Assembly (NCBI GenBank): GCA_937892525.1
Contig: CALAEV010000046.1
Span: 1-55,220 of the forward strand
Length of the DNA stretch: 55,220 bases
Direction: 5' to 3'
Source: an uncultured Clostridia bacterium
GTDB lineage: Bacteria; Bacillota; Clostridia; Oscillospirales; Acutalibacteraceae
The notes beneath the pieces are model-generated. The model was not told the DNA's origin and did no database searches. It saw only the letters and a list, made by a program, of their open reading frames with translations. The translations under genes and the position numbers were made by a program. This document shows positions 1 to 7,478 of the stretch, one piece after another; positions within the stretch are counted from its first letter, which is position 1, and each line of letters starts with the position of its first letter.

Positions 1-72
1 CTTTAGCTCAGTTGGTAGAGCACCTGACTCTTAATCAGGGTGTCCAGGGTTCGAGTCCCTGAAGGTGTACCA
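1..72 (+). tRNA. tRNA-Lys(CTT), 5' end cut by window edge
   Basis: The anticodon stem CCTGA/TCAGG encloses a seven-base loop with anticodon CTT at 30-32. The T-arm CAGGG/CCCTG and a 3' CCA (70-72) are present. The 3' acceptor strand AAGGTGT implies a 5' strand ACACCTT, so about four bases lie upstream of the window. Confidence 0.95.
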
Positions 73-84
73 TTCGAGATATAC

Positions 85-160
85 GGCCCGTTGGTCAAGT
101 GGCCTAAGACTCCGGCCTCTCACGCCGGCAACACGAGTTCGAATCTCGTACGGGTCACCA
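85..160 (+). tRNA. tRNA-Glu(CTC)
   Basis: The acceptor stem GGCCCGT/ACGGGTC closes with discriminator A and an encoded CCA. The anticodon stem CCGGC/GCCGG holds anticodon CTC at 119-121. It lies 12 bases after tRNA-Lys, so the two are probably co-transcribed. Confidence 0.95.
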
Positions 161-217
161 TTAGACTAATAAGGTTCTTATTATATAACAAATAATTGGC
201 TTAAAAGGTCAATTCAT

Positions 218-335
<118 letters not shown>

Positions 336-341
336 AAATAT

Positions 342-417
342 TCCTCTATAGCTCAGTCGGTAGAGCATGCGGCTGTTAACCGCAGGGTCGTTGGTTCGAG
401 TCCAACTGGGGGAGCCA
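342..417 (+). tRNA. tRNA-Asn(GTT)
   Basis: The acceptor stem TCCTCTA/TGGGGGA closes with discriminator G and an encoded CCA. The anticodon stem TGCGG/CCGCA holds anticodon GTT at 375-377. It begins 6 bases after the 5S gene and is the last gene of the tRNA/5S cluster. Confidence 0.95.
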
Positions 418-424
418 AACAAAG

Positions 425-452
425 AAGACATCCAATAGGATGTCTTTTTTGT
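425..452 (+). terminator. Rho-independent terminator of the tRNA/5S cluster
   Basis: A nine-base stem AAGACATCC/GGATGTCTT with loop AATA is followed by a T-run, directly after tRNA-Asn. Confidence 0.9.
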
Positions 453-520
453 TTGCTTTTTTTCAATTTGATTTGAACTTATGACCTTGTGTAGTGCAGA
501 CGCATTCGGCTGTTAACTGG

Positions 521-565
521 TTTATAAATTTGACCGTTCAGTGAACGAATAGTCAAATTTATAAA
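521..565. repeat. 14-bp perfect inverted repeat with nested palindrome
   Basis: The arms TTTATAAATTTGAC (521-534) and GTCAAATTTATAAA (552-565) are exact reverse complements around 17 bases. The interior contains the odd palindrome CGTTCAGTGAACG (535-547). There is no T-run, so it does not look like a terminator. Just upstream, CGGCTGTTAAC (507-517) repeats 11 bases of the tRNA-Asn anticodon arm (370-380). The 418-714 stretch otherwise holds no gene I can support. Confidence 0.7.
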
Positions 566-665
566 TGGGAAGAAACACAGAGCGTTGCGACTGCTCCAAG
601 GGAAGCAATACGACAATGTTTCTGACCGAATGGGTCGTTATGTGTGTGAGTATGCTTTTATTCCA

Positions 666-694
666 TTTACAAATGCTCTTTTTCGTGGTACACT
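666..694 (+). promoter_or_regulatory. Candidate promoter of the GNAT gene
   Basis: TTTACA and TACACT are separated by 17 bp and end 20 bp before the GNAT start. The match to the sigma-A consensus is moderate. Confidence 0.45.
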
Positions 695-714
695 AATTTG
701 TAGGAAGTGGTATT

Positions 715-1224
715 ATGTCAGCACAGACCATTAAAACAGAGAGATTGATTTTAAGAAACATTAAAAAAAGTGATGCGAAAAACATAGAATACCTATTAAA
801 ACCTGAAATCGAGAATACTAGTGGAAAATATATGCCACATAATAAAAAACAACTCAAACAGCATATTGAAAGAATTAAAGGTGATGCTTCTTGGGGTATT
901 ACACTTAATGATGGCACATTTATTGGAGATATAGGCATTTTTTCAGTTATTGAAAATCAAATAGGTGAAATTGCTTGGTATGTTGACCCTGCATACTGGA
1001 ATAAAGGTTATGCTTTTGAAGCAGGGAGTGCTGTTTTAGAATATTGTTTCGAAATGCTTGGATTTATAAGAATAAGTGCTCAAATATCTGCTGATAATCA
1101 AAAATCAAGGCATCTTGCAGAAAAATTAGGATTTGAATTTCACGCAATATTACCACAAGCAAACTTGGGAGGTAAAATTACTGATGTTGCGTATTATTCT
1201 TTAGCTTCAAAGAACAAAAAATAA
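715..1224 (+). CDS. GNAT family N-acetyltransferase (RimJ/RimL type)
   Basis: The 169-residue protein is probably a cytosolic acetyltransferase that moves an acetyl group from acetyl-CoA to an amine. The N-terminus has the TERLILRNIKKSDA pattern typical of RimJ/RimL-like GNATs. The C-terminal half has the beta-bulge GEIAWYVDPAYWNKGYAFEA segment and the IRISAQISADNQKSRHLAEKLGFE motif, which is the usual end of the acetyl-CoA fold. The length is normal for the family. The ATG follows GGAAGTGG, a moderate ribosome site. The substrate cannot be told: ribosomal protein, antibiotic or small amine are all possible. It opens a run of unrelated accessory genes behind the tRNA cluster. Confidence 0.88.
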   Translation: MSAQTIKTERLILRNIKKSDAKNIEYLLKPEIENTSGKYMPHNKKQLKQHIERIKGDASWGITLNDGTFIGDIGIFSVIENQIGEIAWYVDPAYWNKGYAFEAGSAVLEYCFEMLGFIRISAQISADNQKSRHLAEKLGFEFHAILPQANLGGKITDVAYYSLASKNKK

Positions 1225-1232
1225 TTATTGAC

Positions 1233-1260
1233 TTGCATTTTTAATTATTTGTAGTATAAT
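1233..1260 (+). promoter_or_regulatory. Promoter of the leader/methyltransferase unit
   Basis: TTGCAT (1233-1238) and a perfect TATAAT (1255-1260) are spaced by 16 bp. An overlapping TTGACT at 1228 is too far from the -10. The promoter lies upstream of the leader peptide and attenuator. Confidence 0.6.
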
Positions 1261-1290
1261 CAATTAAAATCTTAATTGGAGGAAAATGGT

Positions 1291-1326
1291 ATGTTCTTTA
1301 TCTCTATTCGACGCAGACGAAGATAG
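1291..1326 (+). CDS. Leader peptide MFFISIRRRRR (putative attenuator uORF)
   Basis: An 11-codon reading frame encodes MFFISIRRRRR and ends at TAG. It has a strong GGAGGA ribosome site (1278-1283) seven bases before the ATG. A competing ATG at 1286 lies only two bases from that site and is less likely. Five consecutive arginine codons (CGA, CGC, AGA, CGA, AGA) end the peptide immediately before a 10-bp hairpin. The layout of promoter, uORF, alternative hairpins, terminator and gene is that of inducible attenuators in which ribosome stalling in the leader switches downstream expression. The function is inferred; I do not recognise this peptide. Confidence 0.65.
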   Translation: MFFISIRRRRR

Positions 1327-1440
1327 CTTGTATCTTATTCGGGTACAGGCTTGAATTGCTATGTGCCTGATAGAGTGATAGAGAAAAGTTTACCTTTTAT
1401 ATTACTGTTAATGGCATATAGCTGTTAACAGTATTTTTTT
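1325..1440 (+). promoter_or_regulatory. Attenuator: competing hairpins and intrinsic terminator
   Basis: AGCTTGTATC (1325-1334) pairs with GGTACAGGCT (1342-1351, with G-T pairs) as a 10-bp stem. CAGGC (1346-1350), inside its 3' arm, can instead pair with GCCTG (1365-1369). TCTCTAT (1301-1307), within the leader peptide, can pair with ATAGAGA (1378-1384). The region ends in a terminator: TACTGTTAA (1403-1411) pairs with TTAACAGTA (1425-1433), followed by seven or more T residues. The gene starts 23 bases after the T-run, with its own GGAGG site. Confidence 0.65.
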
Positions 1441-1462
1441 ATTATTTTGGAGGTTATTAAAA

Positions 1463-2209
1463 ATGAACATTATTAAATATTCATCATTAAACAAAGCAAT
1501 TTTTGAACAAATCAGTTTACCCGACAATGCAGTTATTGCAGATTTGGGGTGCCGTGATGCAAGTTTTCTTTTAGGGTTTCAGAAGGTTTTCCCCGATAAA
1601 ATCAAAACTGCCATTGGTGTAGATATTACTGACAAAGGGTTTAAGAATGTCAAATATAAAAAGCCCATTAAGCTTAAGGTTATGAATTGCTCAAAGAAAC
1701 TGAAATTTTCAGACAATACCTTTGATTTTGTGTTTACAAAGGATATGTTTGAGTGCGTTCCGGATAAAGATTTTTTAGTCAGGGAGATTTACAGAATTTT
1801 AAAGCCAGGCGGAGTGGTGATTTCTGTAAACTGTGATTGGGACAGCGTCACATATAACGGTAAAAATAAAGACCTGATTTCAAAAGTGATTCACGCCTAT
1901 GCAGTCACAAAGCAACCTTGGATGGATGACCTTGACAGTTGGATAGGCAGAAGGATGTACGGCTACTTTAATAAAAGCAAGCTTTTTGAAAGTTCTGTAA
2001 GCGTTCATAATGTTGTTGAAACAGAATACAAAGAAGGTGCTTTTGGCTATGATTTCAGTAAACACTTTGCATGGCTCTACGAAGAAAACACGGGAGCTAT
2101 AAGTGAAGCAGAATACGATGAGTTTATTGAAAATCTTAAATCGGCTCAAGAAAGTGGGAATTACATCTTTTCAAAACCGTACTATATTTATAAAGGCATT
2201 AAACTGTAG
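1463..2209 (+). CDS. Class I SAM-dependent methyltransferase
   Basis: The 248-residue soluble protein has a Rossmann methyltransferase core. Motif I is VIADLGCRDASF (about residues 24-35), the acidic strand-2 residue lies in GVDITDKGF, motif IV is FDFVFTKDMFECV, and the post-motif is IYRILKPGGVVIS. The C-terminal part, with RRMYGYFNKSKLFESS and many aromatic residues, probably binds the substrate. The ATG follows TTGGAGGTTATTAAAA, a good site. It lies alone behind a terminator-containing leader, an arrangement often seen for genes induced by ribosome-targeting drugs, so a resistance role is possible but not shown. A metabolic small-molecule methyltransferase is the alternative. Confidence 0.85.
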   Translation: MNIIKYSSLNKAIFEQISLPDNAVIADLGCRDASFLLGFQKVFPDKIKTAIGVDITDKGFKNVKYKKPIKLKVMNCSKKLKFSDNTFDFVFTKDMFECVPDKDFLVREIYRILKPGGVVISVNCDWDSVTYNGKNKDLISKVIHAYAVTKQPWMDDLDSWIGRRMYGYFNKSKLFESSVSVHNVVETEYKEGAFGYDFSKHFAWLYEENTGAISEAEYDEFIENLKSAQESGNYIFSKPYYIYKGIKL

Positions 2210-2220
2210 TTAGTTCCGCA

Positions 2221-2249
2221 TTGATTTTTATGGATTTAATTGCTATAAT
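2221..2249 (+). promoter_or_regulatory. Promoter of the APH-like kinase gene
   Basis: TTGATT (2221-2226) and TATAAT (2244-2249) are spaced by 17 bp, ending 20 bp before the ATG. This is a near-consensus sigma-A promoter. Confidence 0.7.
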
Positions 2250-2269
2250 GGTTTTGAGGTGTAAACATA

Positions 2270-3211
2270 ATGAAATTTCTTAATAACAGTGATAAGCATT
2301 TAATGTCAGTTTTACCTGACATTGTTTTTGAAAACCTTAATAAAAAGGCTGTAAGTTTCAAGTTTATTGGTGGGGGTAGTTATGGTAGAGTTTATAAGAC
2401 TACTCTTTCCGATGGCGAAGTTATTGCCATTAAGGGATATAAACTTCAAGGTATGCAACAAGAAGAAGCATATCAGCTAAGTGTTTTAGCAGATAATACA
2501 AGTGTTGAAATGCCTAAAGTTCTTTTTACATACGAAGATGATAATACCGAAATCTTAGGTATGACCTTCGTTGAAGGGCAAAATGTGTTAAATCCTATGT
2601 TTTTATTAAAAAGCAAAAGTCAAAAGCAAAAATTCGCAGAAGAAGTTATTTCAGGTATGTTGGAGTTGCATAGTATTACGAATGACAAGTTTGGCGAGTT
2701 GTCAAATCCCGTTTATGACAGTTGGTACGATTATTACCAAAAAGAAAAGCAAGAGCCATGGCTTAAAGCTTTGAATGAATTAACTGAAAACGGAAAATTC
2801 AGTAAGAAAAAGATGCAATATCTGTATGATGCAACAGAGCTTTTCAACAAATTACCGCAAGAAAATACAAAACCTGTGCTTATACACGCCGACCTTAATA
2901 TAATGAACATAATGGCTGACCCGAAAACATTCAAATTAACTGGATTTATTGACCCTTGTGGTAGCATCTGGGCGGACAGAGAATACGATTTGTTCCAGCT
3001 TCGCAATATGTGGGGTGACGCTTATGGTTTGTATAAAACATATAAAAGCAAGTGTGAAATGAGTGAGTTTACCGATTTCAGAGTTGCTTATTATGGTGCT
3101 ATGCTTGAAGCATCAATGCGACTTAAAGGTGGTCACATTGTGCCACTTTGGGAAGACTTGAATTTTTCCCGACTTAAAAAGGAAATGAAGAAGATAAAAG
3201 GGAAAGTATAG
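2270..3211 (+). CDS. Aminoglycoside/choline-kinase-like phosphotransferase
   Basis: The 313-residue protein has the APH kinase fold. A glycine-rich loop GGGSYGRVYKT lies near residues 33-43, and VIAIKGYKL supplies the ATP-anchoring lysine. The catalytic Brenner motif is HADLNIMNIM, followed by the metal-binding GFIDPCGSIWADREYDLFQL. These are the key residues of enzymes that phosphorylate hydroxyls of small molecules (aminoglycosides, choline, fructosamine). The Asp after the catalytic loop is IDP rather than the usual IDW/IDF. The start follows GAGGTG. It has its own promoter upstream and terminator downstream, so it is a single-gene unit. The substrate is unknown; a drug-resistance role is possible but unproven. 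Confidence 0.8.
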   Translation: MKFLNNSDKHLMSVLPDIVFENLNKKAVSFKFIGGGSYGRVYKTTLSDGEVIAIKGYKLQGMQQEEAYQLSVLADNTSVEMPKVLFTYEDDNTEILGMTFVEGQNVLNPMFLLKSKSQKQKFAEEVISGMLELHSITNDKFGELSNPVYDSWYDYYQKEKQEPWLKALNELTENGKFSKKKMQYLYDATELFNKLPQENTKPVLIHADLNIMNIMADPKTFKLTGFIDPCGSIWADREYDLFQLRNMWGDAYGLYKTYKSKCEMSEFTDFRVAYYGAMLEASMRLKGGHIVPLWEDLNFSRLKKEMKKIKGKV

Positions 3212-3232
3212 TTTAATAAAAGTTGTTTTAAC

Positions 3233-3265
3233 AGAAACTCTTGATTTTCAAGGGTTTCTTTTATT
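3233..3265 (+). terminator. Terminator after the APH-like kinase
   Basis: AGAAACTCTTG (3233-3243) pairs with CAAGGGTTTCT (3249-3259), with one G-T pair and a five-base loop, followed by TTTTATT. Confidence 0.8.
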
Positions 3266-3315
3266 ATGACACGAAAAGTATCGTGATTGTTACGGTAAAA
3301 TACTTTATACTCTTT

Positions 3316-3343
3316 TTGTTTTATGTTAGTGTTAAGTTATAAT
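3316..3343 (+). promoter_or_regulatory. Promoter of the PAP2/XRE pair
   Basis: TTGTTT (3316-3321) and TATAAT (3338-3343) are spaced by 16 bp, ending 26 bp before the PAP2 start. Confidence 0.6.
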
Positions 3344-3369
3344 TTTACAAAAGAAAGGACACAAACAAT

Positions 3370-4038
3370 ATGAAAACAAAAGGTATGAAAAATCTAATAT
3401 CGGGAATAGTTTTTATTATTTTCTTTACAATCTGGACAATATTAATAAAAATAATAGATGTGCAACCCATAGGTGTAAACGTCACAAATATAGGTTTTGC
3501 AATAATAAATGGTTGGTTTCATTCCTTAACAGGTGTGAATATGACACTTTATACTATTACAGATTGGTTAGGTCTTGTGCCTATTTTTATTTGCATGTTT
3601 TTTGGCTTTATGGGGCTTATTCAGTTAATCAAACGAAAAAAACTGCTAAAAGTTGACTTTGATATTATTGTTTTAGGTGTATATTATGTTATAGTAATAC
3701 TGTGTTATATGATTTTTGAAATGTACCCAATCAATTACAGACCAATTCTTATAAATGGTTTTATGGAGGCATCTTACCCATCGTCAACAACACTACTTGT
3801 GTTGTGCGTTATGCCAACGCTTGTATTTCAAGCTAATCAAAGATTAAAAAGCATTACATTAAAAAGATTTATAACAATATTTACAGTTGCGTTTTCTGTG
3901 TTTATGGTAGCAGGCAGACTGATTTCAGGTGTGCATTGGTTGACAGATATTATAGGCTCTTGTCTTTTAAGTGCAGGATTGTTTTATACTTATAAGGGGA
4001 TTGTGTTATGGAATTCAATGAAAAGCTTCAAAGTTTAA
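3370..4038 (+). CDS. PAP2 superfamily integral membrane protein
   Basis: The 222-residue protein has about five or six membrane segments. The third PAP2 phosphatase motif is visible as GRLISGVHWLTDIIGS near the C-terminus, with Arg, His and Asp in place. The second motif appears as YPSSTTLL, where the usual histidine of PSGH is replaced by Thr, and I cannot find motif one (KxxxxxxRP). It may therefore be a weak or specialised lipid phosphatase, or a non-catalytic homologue. Its 3' end overlaps the next gene by 31 bp, which suggests translational coupling to an XRE regulator. The ATG follows AGAAAGGAC at a suitable distance. Confidence 0.78.
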   Translation: MKTKGMKNLISGIVFIIFFTIWTILIKIIDVQPIGVNVTNIGFAIINGWFHSLTGVNMTLYTITDWLGLVPIFICMFFGFMGLIQLIKRKKLLKVDFDIIVLGVYYVIVILCYMIFEMYPINYRPILINGFMEASYPSSTTLLVLCVMPTLVFQANQRLKSITLKRFITIFTVAFSVFMVAGRLISGVHWLTDIIGSCLLSAGLFYTYKGIVLWNSMKSFKV

Positions 4039-4622
4039 GAAAAAGTAAAGGTCTTACTCAAGAAGAATTGGCAGATGCCTTGTTCGTGTCTCGTACTGCT
4101 ATATCAAAATGGGAGTCAGGTAGAGGTTATCCAAGCATTGATTCATTAAAAGATATATCAAAGTTCTTTTCAGTATCAATCGACGATTTGCTATCGGGAG
4201 AAAAACTTCTTTCACTTGCAGAAACTGAAAACAAGTCAAATATAAGAAATATATGCGATTTGTTGTTTGGAATTGTAGATTTATGTTCATTTATTCTTGT
4301 AGTTTTGCCATTGTACCCCAATACGATTGATGGATTTGTTTATTCTGTAAATTTGTTGAATTACACACAAACCACTACGCTCAACAGAACAATTTGTTGG
4401 ATTATGTTCAGTTTACTTGTAATAACAGGATTTGCAAAAGTAATACTTAGCAAAACAAAAGCAGAAAAATGTGGTAAAGCATTTATGGAAATATCAATAG
4501 TAATTAGTGCTTTAACAGTAATATTCCTCGCAATAACAAGAGAAGTTTATGCGGTAGTTGTTGTGTTTTTGTTATTGATAATCAAAGGTGTTATAATTTT
4601 CAAGCGTGTTCAGCACAAATAA
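4008..4622 (+). CDS. XRE-family regulator with C-terminal membrane segments
   Basis: The 204-residue protein carries an N-terminal helix-turn-helix (residues 1-66, EKLQSLRKSKGLTQEELADA, then SRTAISKWESGRGYPS). Four hydrophobic segments follow, at about 80-100, 125-145, 155-175 and 175-195. This is the layout of membrane-anchored XRE proteins common in Clostridia. The ATG lies inside the 3' end of the PAP2 gene and follows AAGGGGATTGTGTT, so the overlap looks genuine. It probably regulates the pair or senses a membrane signal; the target is unknown. Confidence 0.85.
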   Translation: MEFNEKLQSLRKSKGLTQEELADALFVSRTAISKWESGRGYPSIDSLKDISKFFSVSIDDLLSGEKLLSLAETENKSNIRNICDLLFGIVDLCSFILVVLPLYPNTIDGFVYSVNLLNYTQTTTLNRTICWIMFSLLVITGFAKVILSKTKAEKCGKAFMEISIVISALTVIFLAITREVYAVVVVFLLLIIKGVIIFKRVQHK

Positions 4623-4641
4623 AAAGGTATGACGATATTTA

Positions 4642-4670
4642 TTGCCATTTTTTAGTATGTGTGTTACAAT
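4642..4670 (+). promoter_or_regulatory. Candidate promoter of the esterase gene
   Basis: TTGCCA and TACAAT are spaced by 17 bp, 18 bp before the start codon. Confidence 0.5.
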
Positions 4671-4687
4671 TTATTCGGGTGATTTGA

Positions 4688-5617
4688 ATGGATAAAAAAG
4701 TTTACAGACGCGGTAAAATCGGGCAGTATTGGTATAACTTTACAGAACTTTTAGTGTATGCGCTTACTGCACGTCCTTGTCCTGATGGTTTGGAATACAA
4801 AATCGACAGTTATGACGCGGGCAAGCAGAATAAAATTTATACATACTGTCGCAAAGATTTGAAAGAAACCAAAAAACCATTGTTCATTTATATTCACGGT
4901 GGTGGATGGCTTTCAGGTATTACTCCAATGCGAAATCGGTATATTGCTCAGTGGGCAGAAAAAGGATTTTATACTGCATCAATCGGCTACACTTGGGCGC
5001 CTGACAAAGTGTATCCGACACAGCTTCACGAAGTTTTTAAGGCTATTGACCAGATTTTAGATACAGCAGAAGAAAACAACTTTGACCCTAATAATATTGT
5101 AATTGCAGGGGAAAGTGCAGGTGGATATTACATTACTTATGTTGCATCTTGCTTTAACGATAAGTCGATTCTTGATGGGTTGAATATTGATTTCCGTCAC
5201 TTTGGAAAAGCCAAAATAAATGCACTTGTTTCAATTTGTGGTTGTTATGATTTAGCAAGACTTACTGATGTGAATAAAGAACAATCCAAATTCCCTGATA
5301 TGAAAAAGATGGTACCAACATTTTTAGGCAAAACTCTTGAAGAAACAAGAGAATACCTTAAAACTGATGATGCAAAATATTGCTCACCAAAAATTACTGA
5401 CCAATTTCCACCAACCTATGCTGTATGGTCAACAAATGATAAGTTGAGATTTGAAACTTTTGATTTGTGTGCAGATTTAGATAAATTAGGAGTACCCAAT
5501 AAGCAATACAAGGCAGATGGAATAATCGGTAATCACGCTTGGGCAGTTATGCCTATCTTCAAAAAGAGTAAAGCTTGTTTTGAAGATGCTTATGAGTTTG
5601 TAAAAAAATATATATAG
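4688..5617 (+). CDS. Alpha/beta hydrolase, HSL/esterase type
   Basis: The 309-residue protein has the hallmarks of the hormone-sensitive-lipase-like esterase family. The oxyanion-hole motif IYIHGGGWLSG lies near residues 68-78 and the nucleophile elbow is VIAGESAGGYY (Ser in GESAG). A later Asp in WSTNDKLRFE and a His in GIIGNHAWAVMP probably complete the catalytic triad. It has no signal peptide, so it is likely cytosolic and acts on short-chain acyl or acetyl esters. It is monocistronic with its own terminator. The start follows GGGTGATTTGA. Confidence 0.85.
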   Translation: MDKKVYRRGKIGQYWYNFTELLVYALTARPCPDGLEYKIDSYDAGKQNKIYTYCRKDLKETKKPLFIYIHGGGWLSGITPMRNRYIAQWAEKGFYTASIGYTWAPDKVYPTQLHEVFKAIDQILDTAEENNFDPNNIVIAGESAGGYYITYVASCFNDKSILDGLNIDFRHFGKAKINALVSICGCYDLARLTDVNKEQSKFPDMKKMVPTFLGKTLEETREYLKTDDAKYCSPKITDQFPPTYAVWSTNDKLRFETFDLCADLDKLGVPNKQYKADGIIGNHAWAVMPIFKKSKACFEDAYEFVKKYI

Positions 5618-5629
5618 AAACAAAAATAA

Positions 5630-5660
5630 AAGGTAGGATGCAAATCCTACCTTGTTTTAT
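5630..5660 (+). terminator. Terminator after the esterase
   Basis: AAGGTAGGAT (5630-5639) and ATCCTACCTT (5644-5653) form a perfect 10-bp stem with a GCAA tetraloop, followed by a T-rich stretch. Confidence 0.85.
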
Positions 5661-5682
5661 ATGCGAAATTAACAAATAAGCC

Positions 5683-5711
5683 TTGACTATGTTATGCAAA
5701 AGTGCTAATAT
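5683..5711 (+). promoter_or_regulatory. Promoter of the SulP transporter gene
   Basis: TTGACT (5683-5688) and TAATAT (5706-5711) are spaced by 17 bp, 45 bp before the chosen ATG. Confidence 0.6.
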
Positions 5712-5756
5712 TTTAACCGTTGTTTGACAATAAAACATTAAGTGGATGAGGTATAT

Positions 5757-7412
5757 ATGAAGAACTTTTATCTTAAACCAAAACTTTTTTCGGTACTTAA
5801 AAACTATAAAAAAGACCAACTGGTAAAAGATGTTGTAGCCGGTGTAATTGTTGCAATCATCGCTTTACCGTTGTCAATAGCGTTAGCGTTAGCGTCAGGT
5901 GTTGAGCCGGCTTGTGGTGTTTATACTGCGATTTTTGCTGGTTTTATGGTGTCTTTTCTTGGAGGTAGCCGAGTTCAGATTGCAGGACCTACTGCAGCAT
6001 TTGCCACAGTTGTTGCCGGAATTGTTGCGACTCAGGGCATGGATGGCCTTATTATTGCCACGATTCTTGCAGGTGTTTTCTTGATATTAATGGGCGTATT
6101 TAAATTAGGCTCACTTATTAAGTTTATTCCTTACACAATTACAACAGGCTTTACAGCAGGTATAGCAGTTACAATTTTTATAGGACAAATCAAAGATTTT
6201 CTCGGTCTTCAGTATGCGTCAGGGGTTAAACCTATTGAAACTATTGAAAAAATTGAAGCTAATATTGAGGCAATCGGCACATTCAGTTGGCAGGCATTTT
6301 TAGTTGGTGCAGTGTCACTTGCCATTCTCATTATTTACCCAAAATTCGAGAAAAAAGTTCCGCCATCACTTATTGCAGTAGTTGTGGGTGCACTTATGGT
6401 GAAATTTATCCCCGGACTTGATAATGGCGTTTTTACAATCGGTGAGCTTTATACTATTCCATCAGGTTTGCCTCAATTTGCATTGACAAATATGGAGTTT
6501 AGTTTCGCAAAAGTATCAGCCGTTCTGCCAGATGCGTTTACTATTGCAATTCTTGCAGCAATTGAGTCACTTCTTTCTTGTGTTGTTGCTGACAGTATGG
6601 TAAATTCACGTCACAATTCAAATGCAGAATTGGTTGCTCAGGGTGTTGGCAATATTGCATCAGTATTGTTTGGTGGAATTCCAGCTACTGGTGCTATTGC
6701 AAGAACTGCAGCAAATGCTAAAAATGGTGGTCGAACACCGATTGCAGGTATGGTACACGCAGTAGTGCTTTTATTAGTTCTTTTATTTCTTATGCCACTT
6801 GCAGGGCTTATTCCAATGCCAACAATTGCAGCAATTCTTTTTATGGTTGCTTATAATATGAGCGAATACAAGAAGTTTATTAAAACAGTTAAAACTGCAC
6901 CAAAAAGTGATATTGTAGTTATGGTAATCACATTTGGCCTTACTGTTATTTTTGACTTGGTTGTTGCTATTGAGGTTGGTATAATTCTTGCAGCGATGTT
7001 GTTTATGAAACGAATGAGTGAAGAAACAACAGTTAAAGGTTGGGATTATGTTGAAAATGACGCAGACAGTATTGACTTGAAGGCAGTGCCAAAAAATGTA
7101 AGAGTTTATGAAATCAGTGGACCTCTTTTCTTTGGTGCAGCCGACAAAATTCTTGATATTACCTTCAAAGAATATACAAGCTGTCTTGTATTAAGAATGA
7201 GAGCAGTTTCGGCAATAGATGCAACTGCTATGAACTCACTCGAACAACTTTATAAAAAGTGTAAGAGCAAGGGCGTTGCACTTGTGCTTTCTCACGTAAA
7301 CGAGCAACCATTACACGCAATGCAAAAATCAGGTTTCTATGATAAAGTAGGTGCCGAAAATTTCTGTGCACATATTGACGATGCACTTATTCGTGCAAAT
7401 GAGATAAAATAA
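5757..7412 (+). CDS. SulP/SLC26 family anion transporter with STAS domain
   Basis: The 551-residue membrane protein has about ten to twelve hydrophobic segments with the SulP signature regions ALPLSIALALASGVEPACGV and QIAGPTAAFATVVAG near the N-terminus. A cytosolic STAS domain follows from about residue 430, including ISGPLFFGAADKI and VLRMRAVSAIDATAMNSLEQ. Such proteins import sulfate, bicarbonate or related anions; the substrate cannot be read from sequence. I chose ATG 5757, because GGATGAGGT (5744-5752) then lies at normal spacing; an upstream GTG at 5742 has no ribosome site. It is a single-gene unit. Confidence 0.9.
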   Translation: MKNFYLKPKLFSVLKNYKKDQLVKDVVAGVIVAIIALPLSIALALASGVEPACGVYTAIFAGFMVSFLGGSRVQIAGPTAAFATVVAGIVATQGMDGLIIATILAGVFLILMGVFKLGSLIKFIPYTITTGFTAGIAVTIFIGQIKDFLGLQYASGVKPIETIEKIEANIEAIGTFSWQAFLVGAVSLAILIIYPKFEKKVPPSLIAVVVGALMVKFIPGLDNGVFTIGELYTIPSGLPQFALTNMEFSFAKVSAVLPDAFTIAILAAIESLLSCVVADSMVNSRHNSNAELVAQGVGNIASVLFGGIPATGAIARTAANAKNGGRTPIAGMVHAVVLLLVLLFLMPLAGLIPMPTIAAILFMVAYNMSEYKKFIKTVKTAPKSDIVVMVITFGLTVIFDLVVAIEVGIILAAMLFMKRMSEETTVKGWDYVENDADSIDLKAVPKNVRVYEISGPLFFGAADKILDITFKEYTSCLVLRMRAVSAIDATAMNSLEQLYKKCKSKGVALVLSHVNEQPLHAMQKSGFYDKVGAENFCAHIDDALIRANEIK

Positions 7413-7478
7413 AATAAAAACTATAATACTCCGTGCTTTTTTGGTAAATACTATTAAAAAAGTAAAGGAGTATTTTTT

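Noticed and set aside
565..696. 43-codon plus-strand frame beginning MGRNTERC
   Set aside because: Its ATG lies in the 3' arm of the inverted repeat with no ribosome site, and its end overlaps the GNAT promoter.
1286..1354. Alternative leader frame from ATG 1286 (22 residues)
   Set aside because: The start is only two bases from GGAGGA; ATG 1291 has normal spacing.
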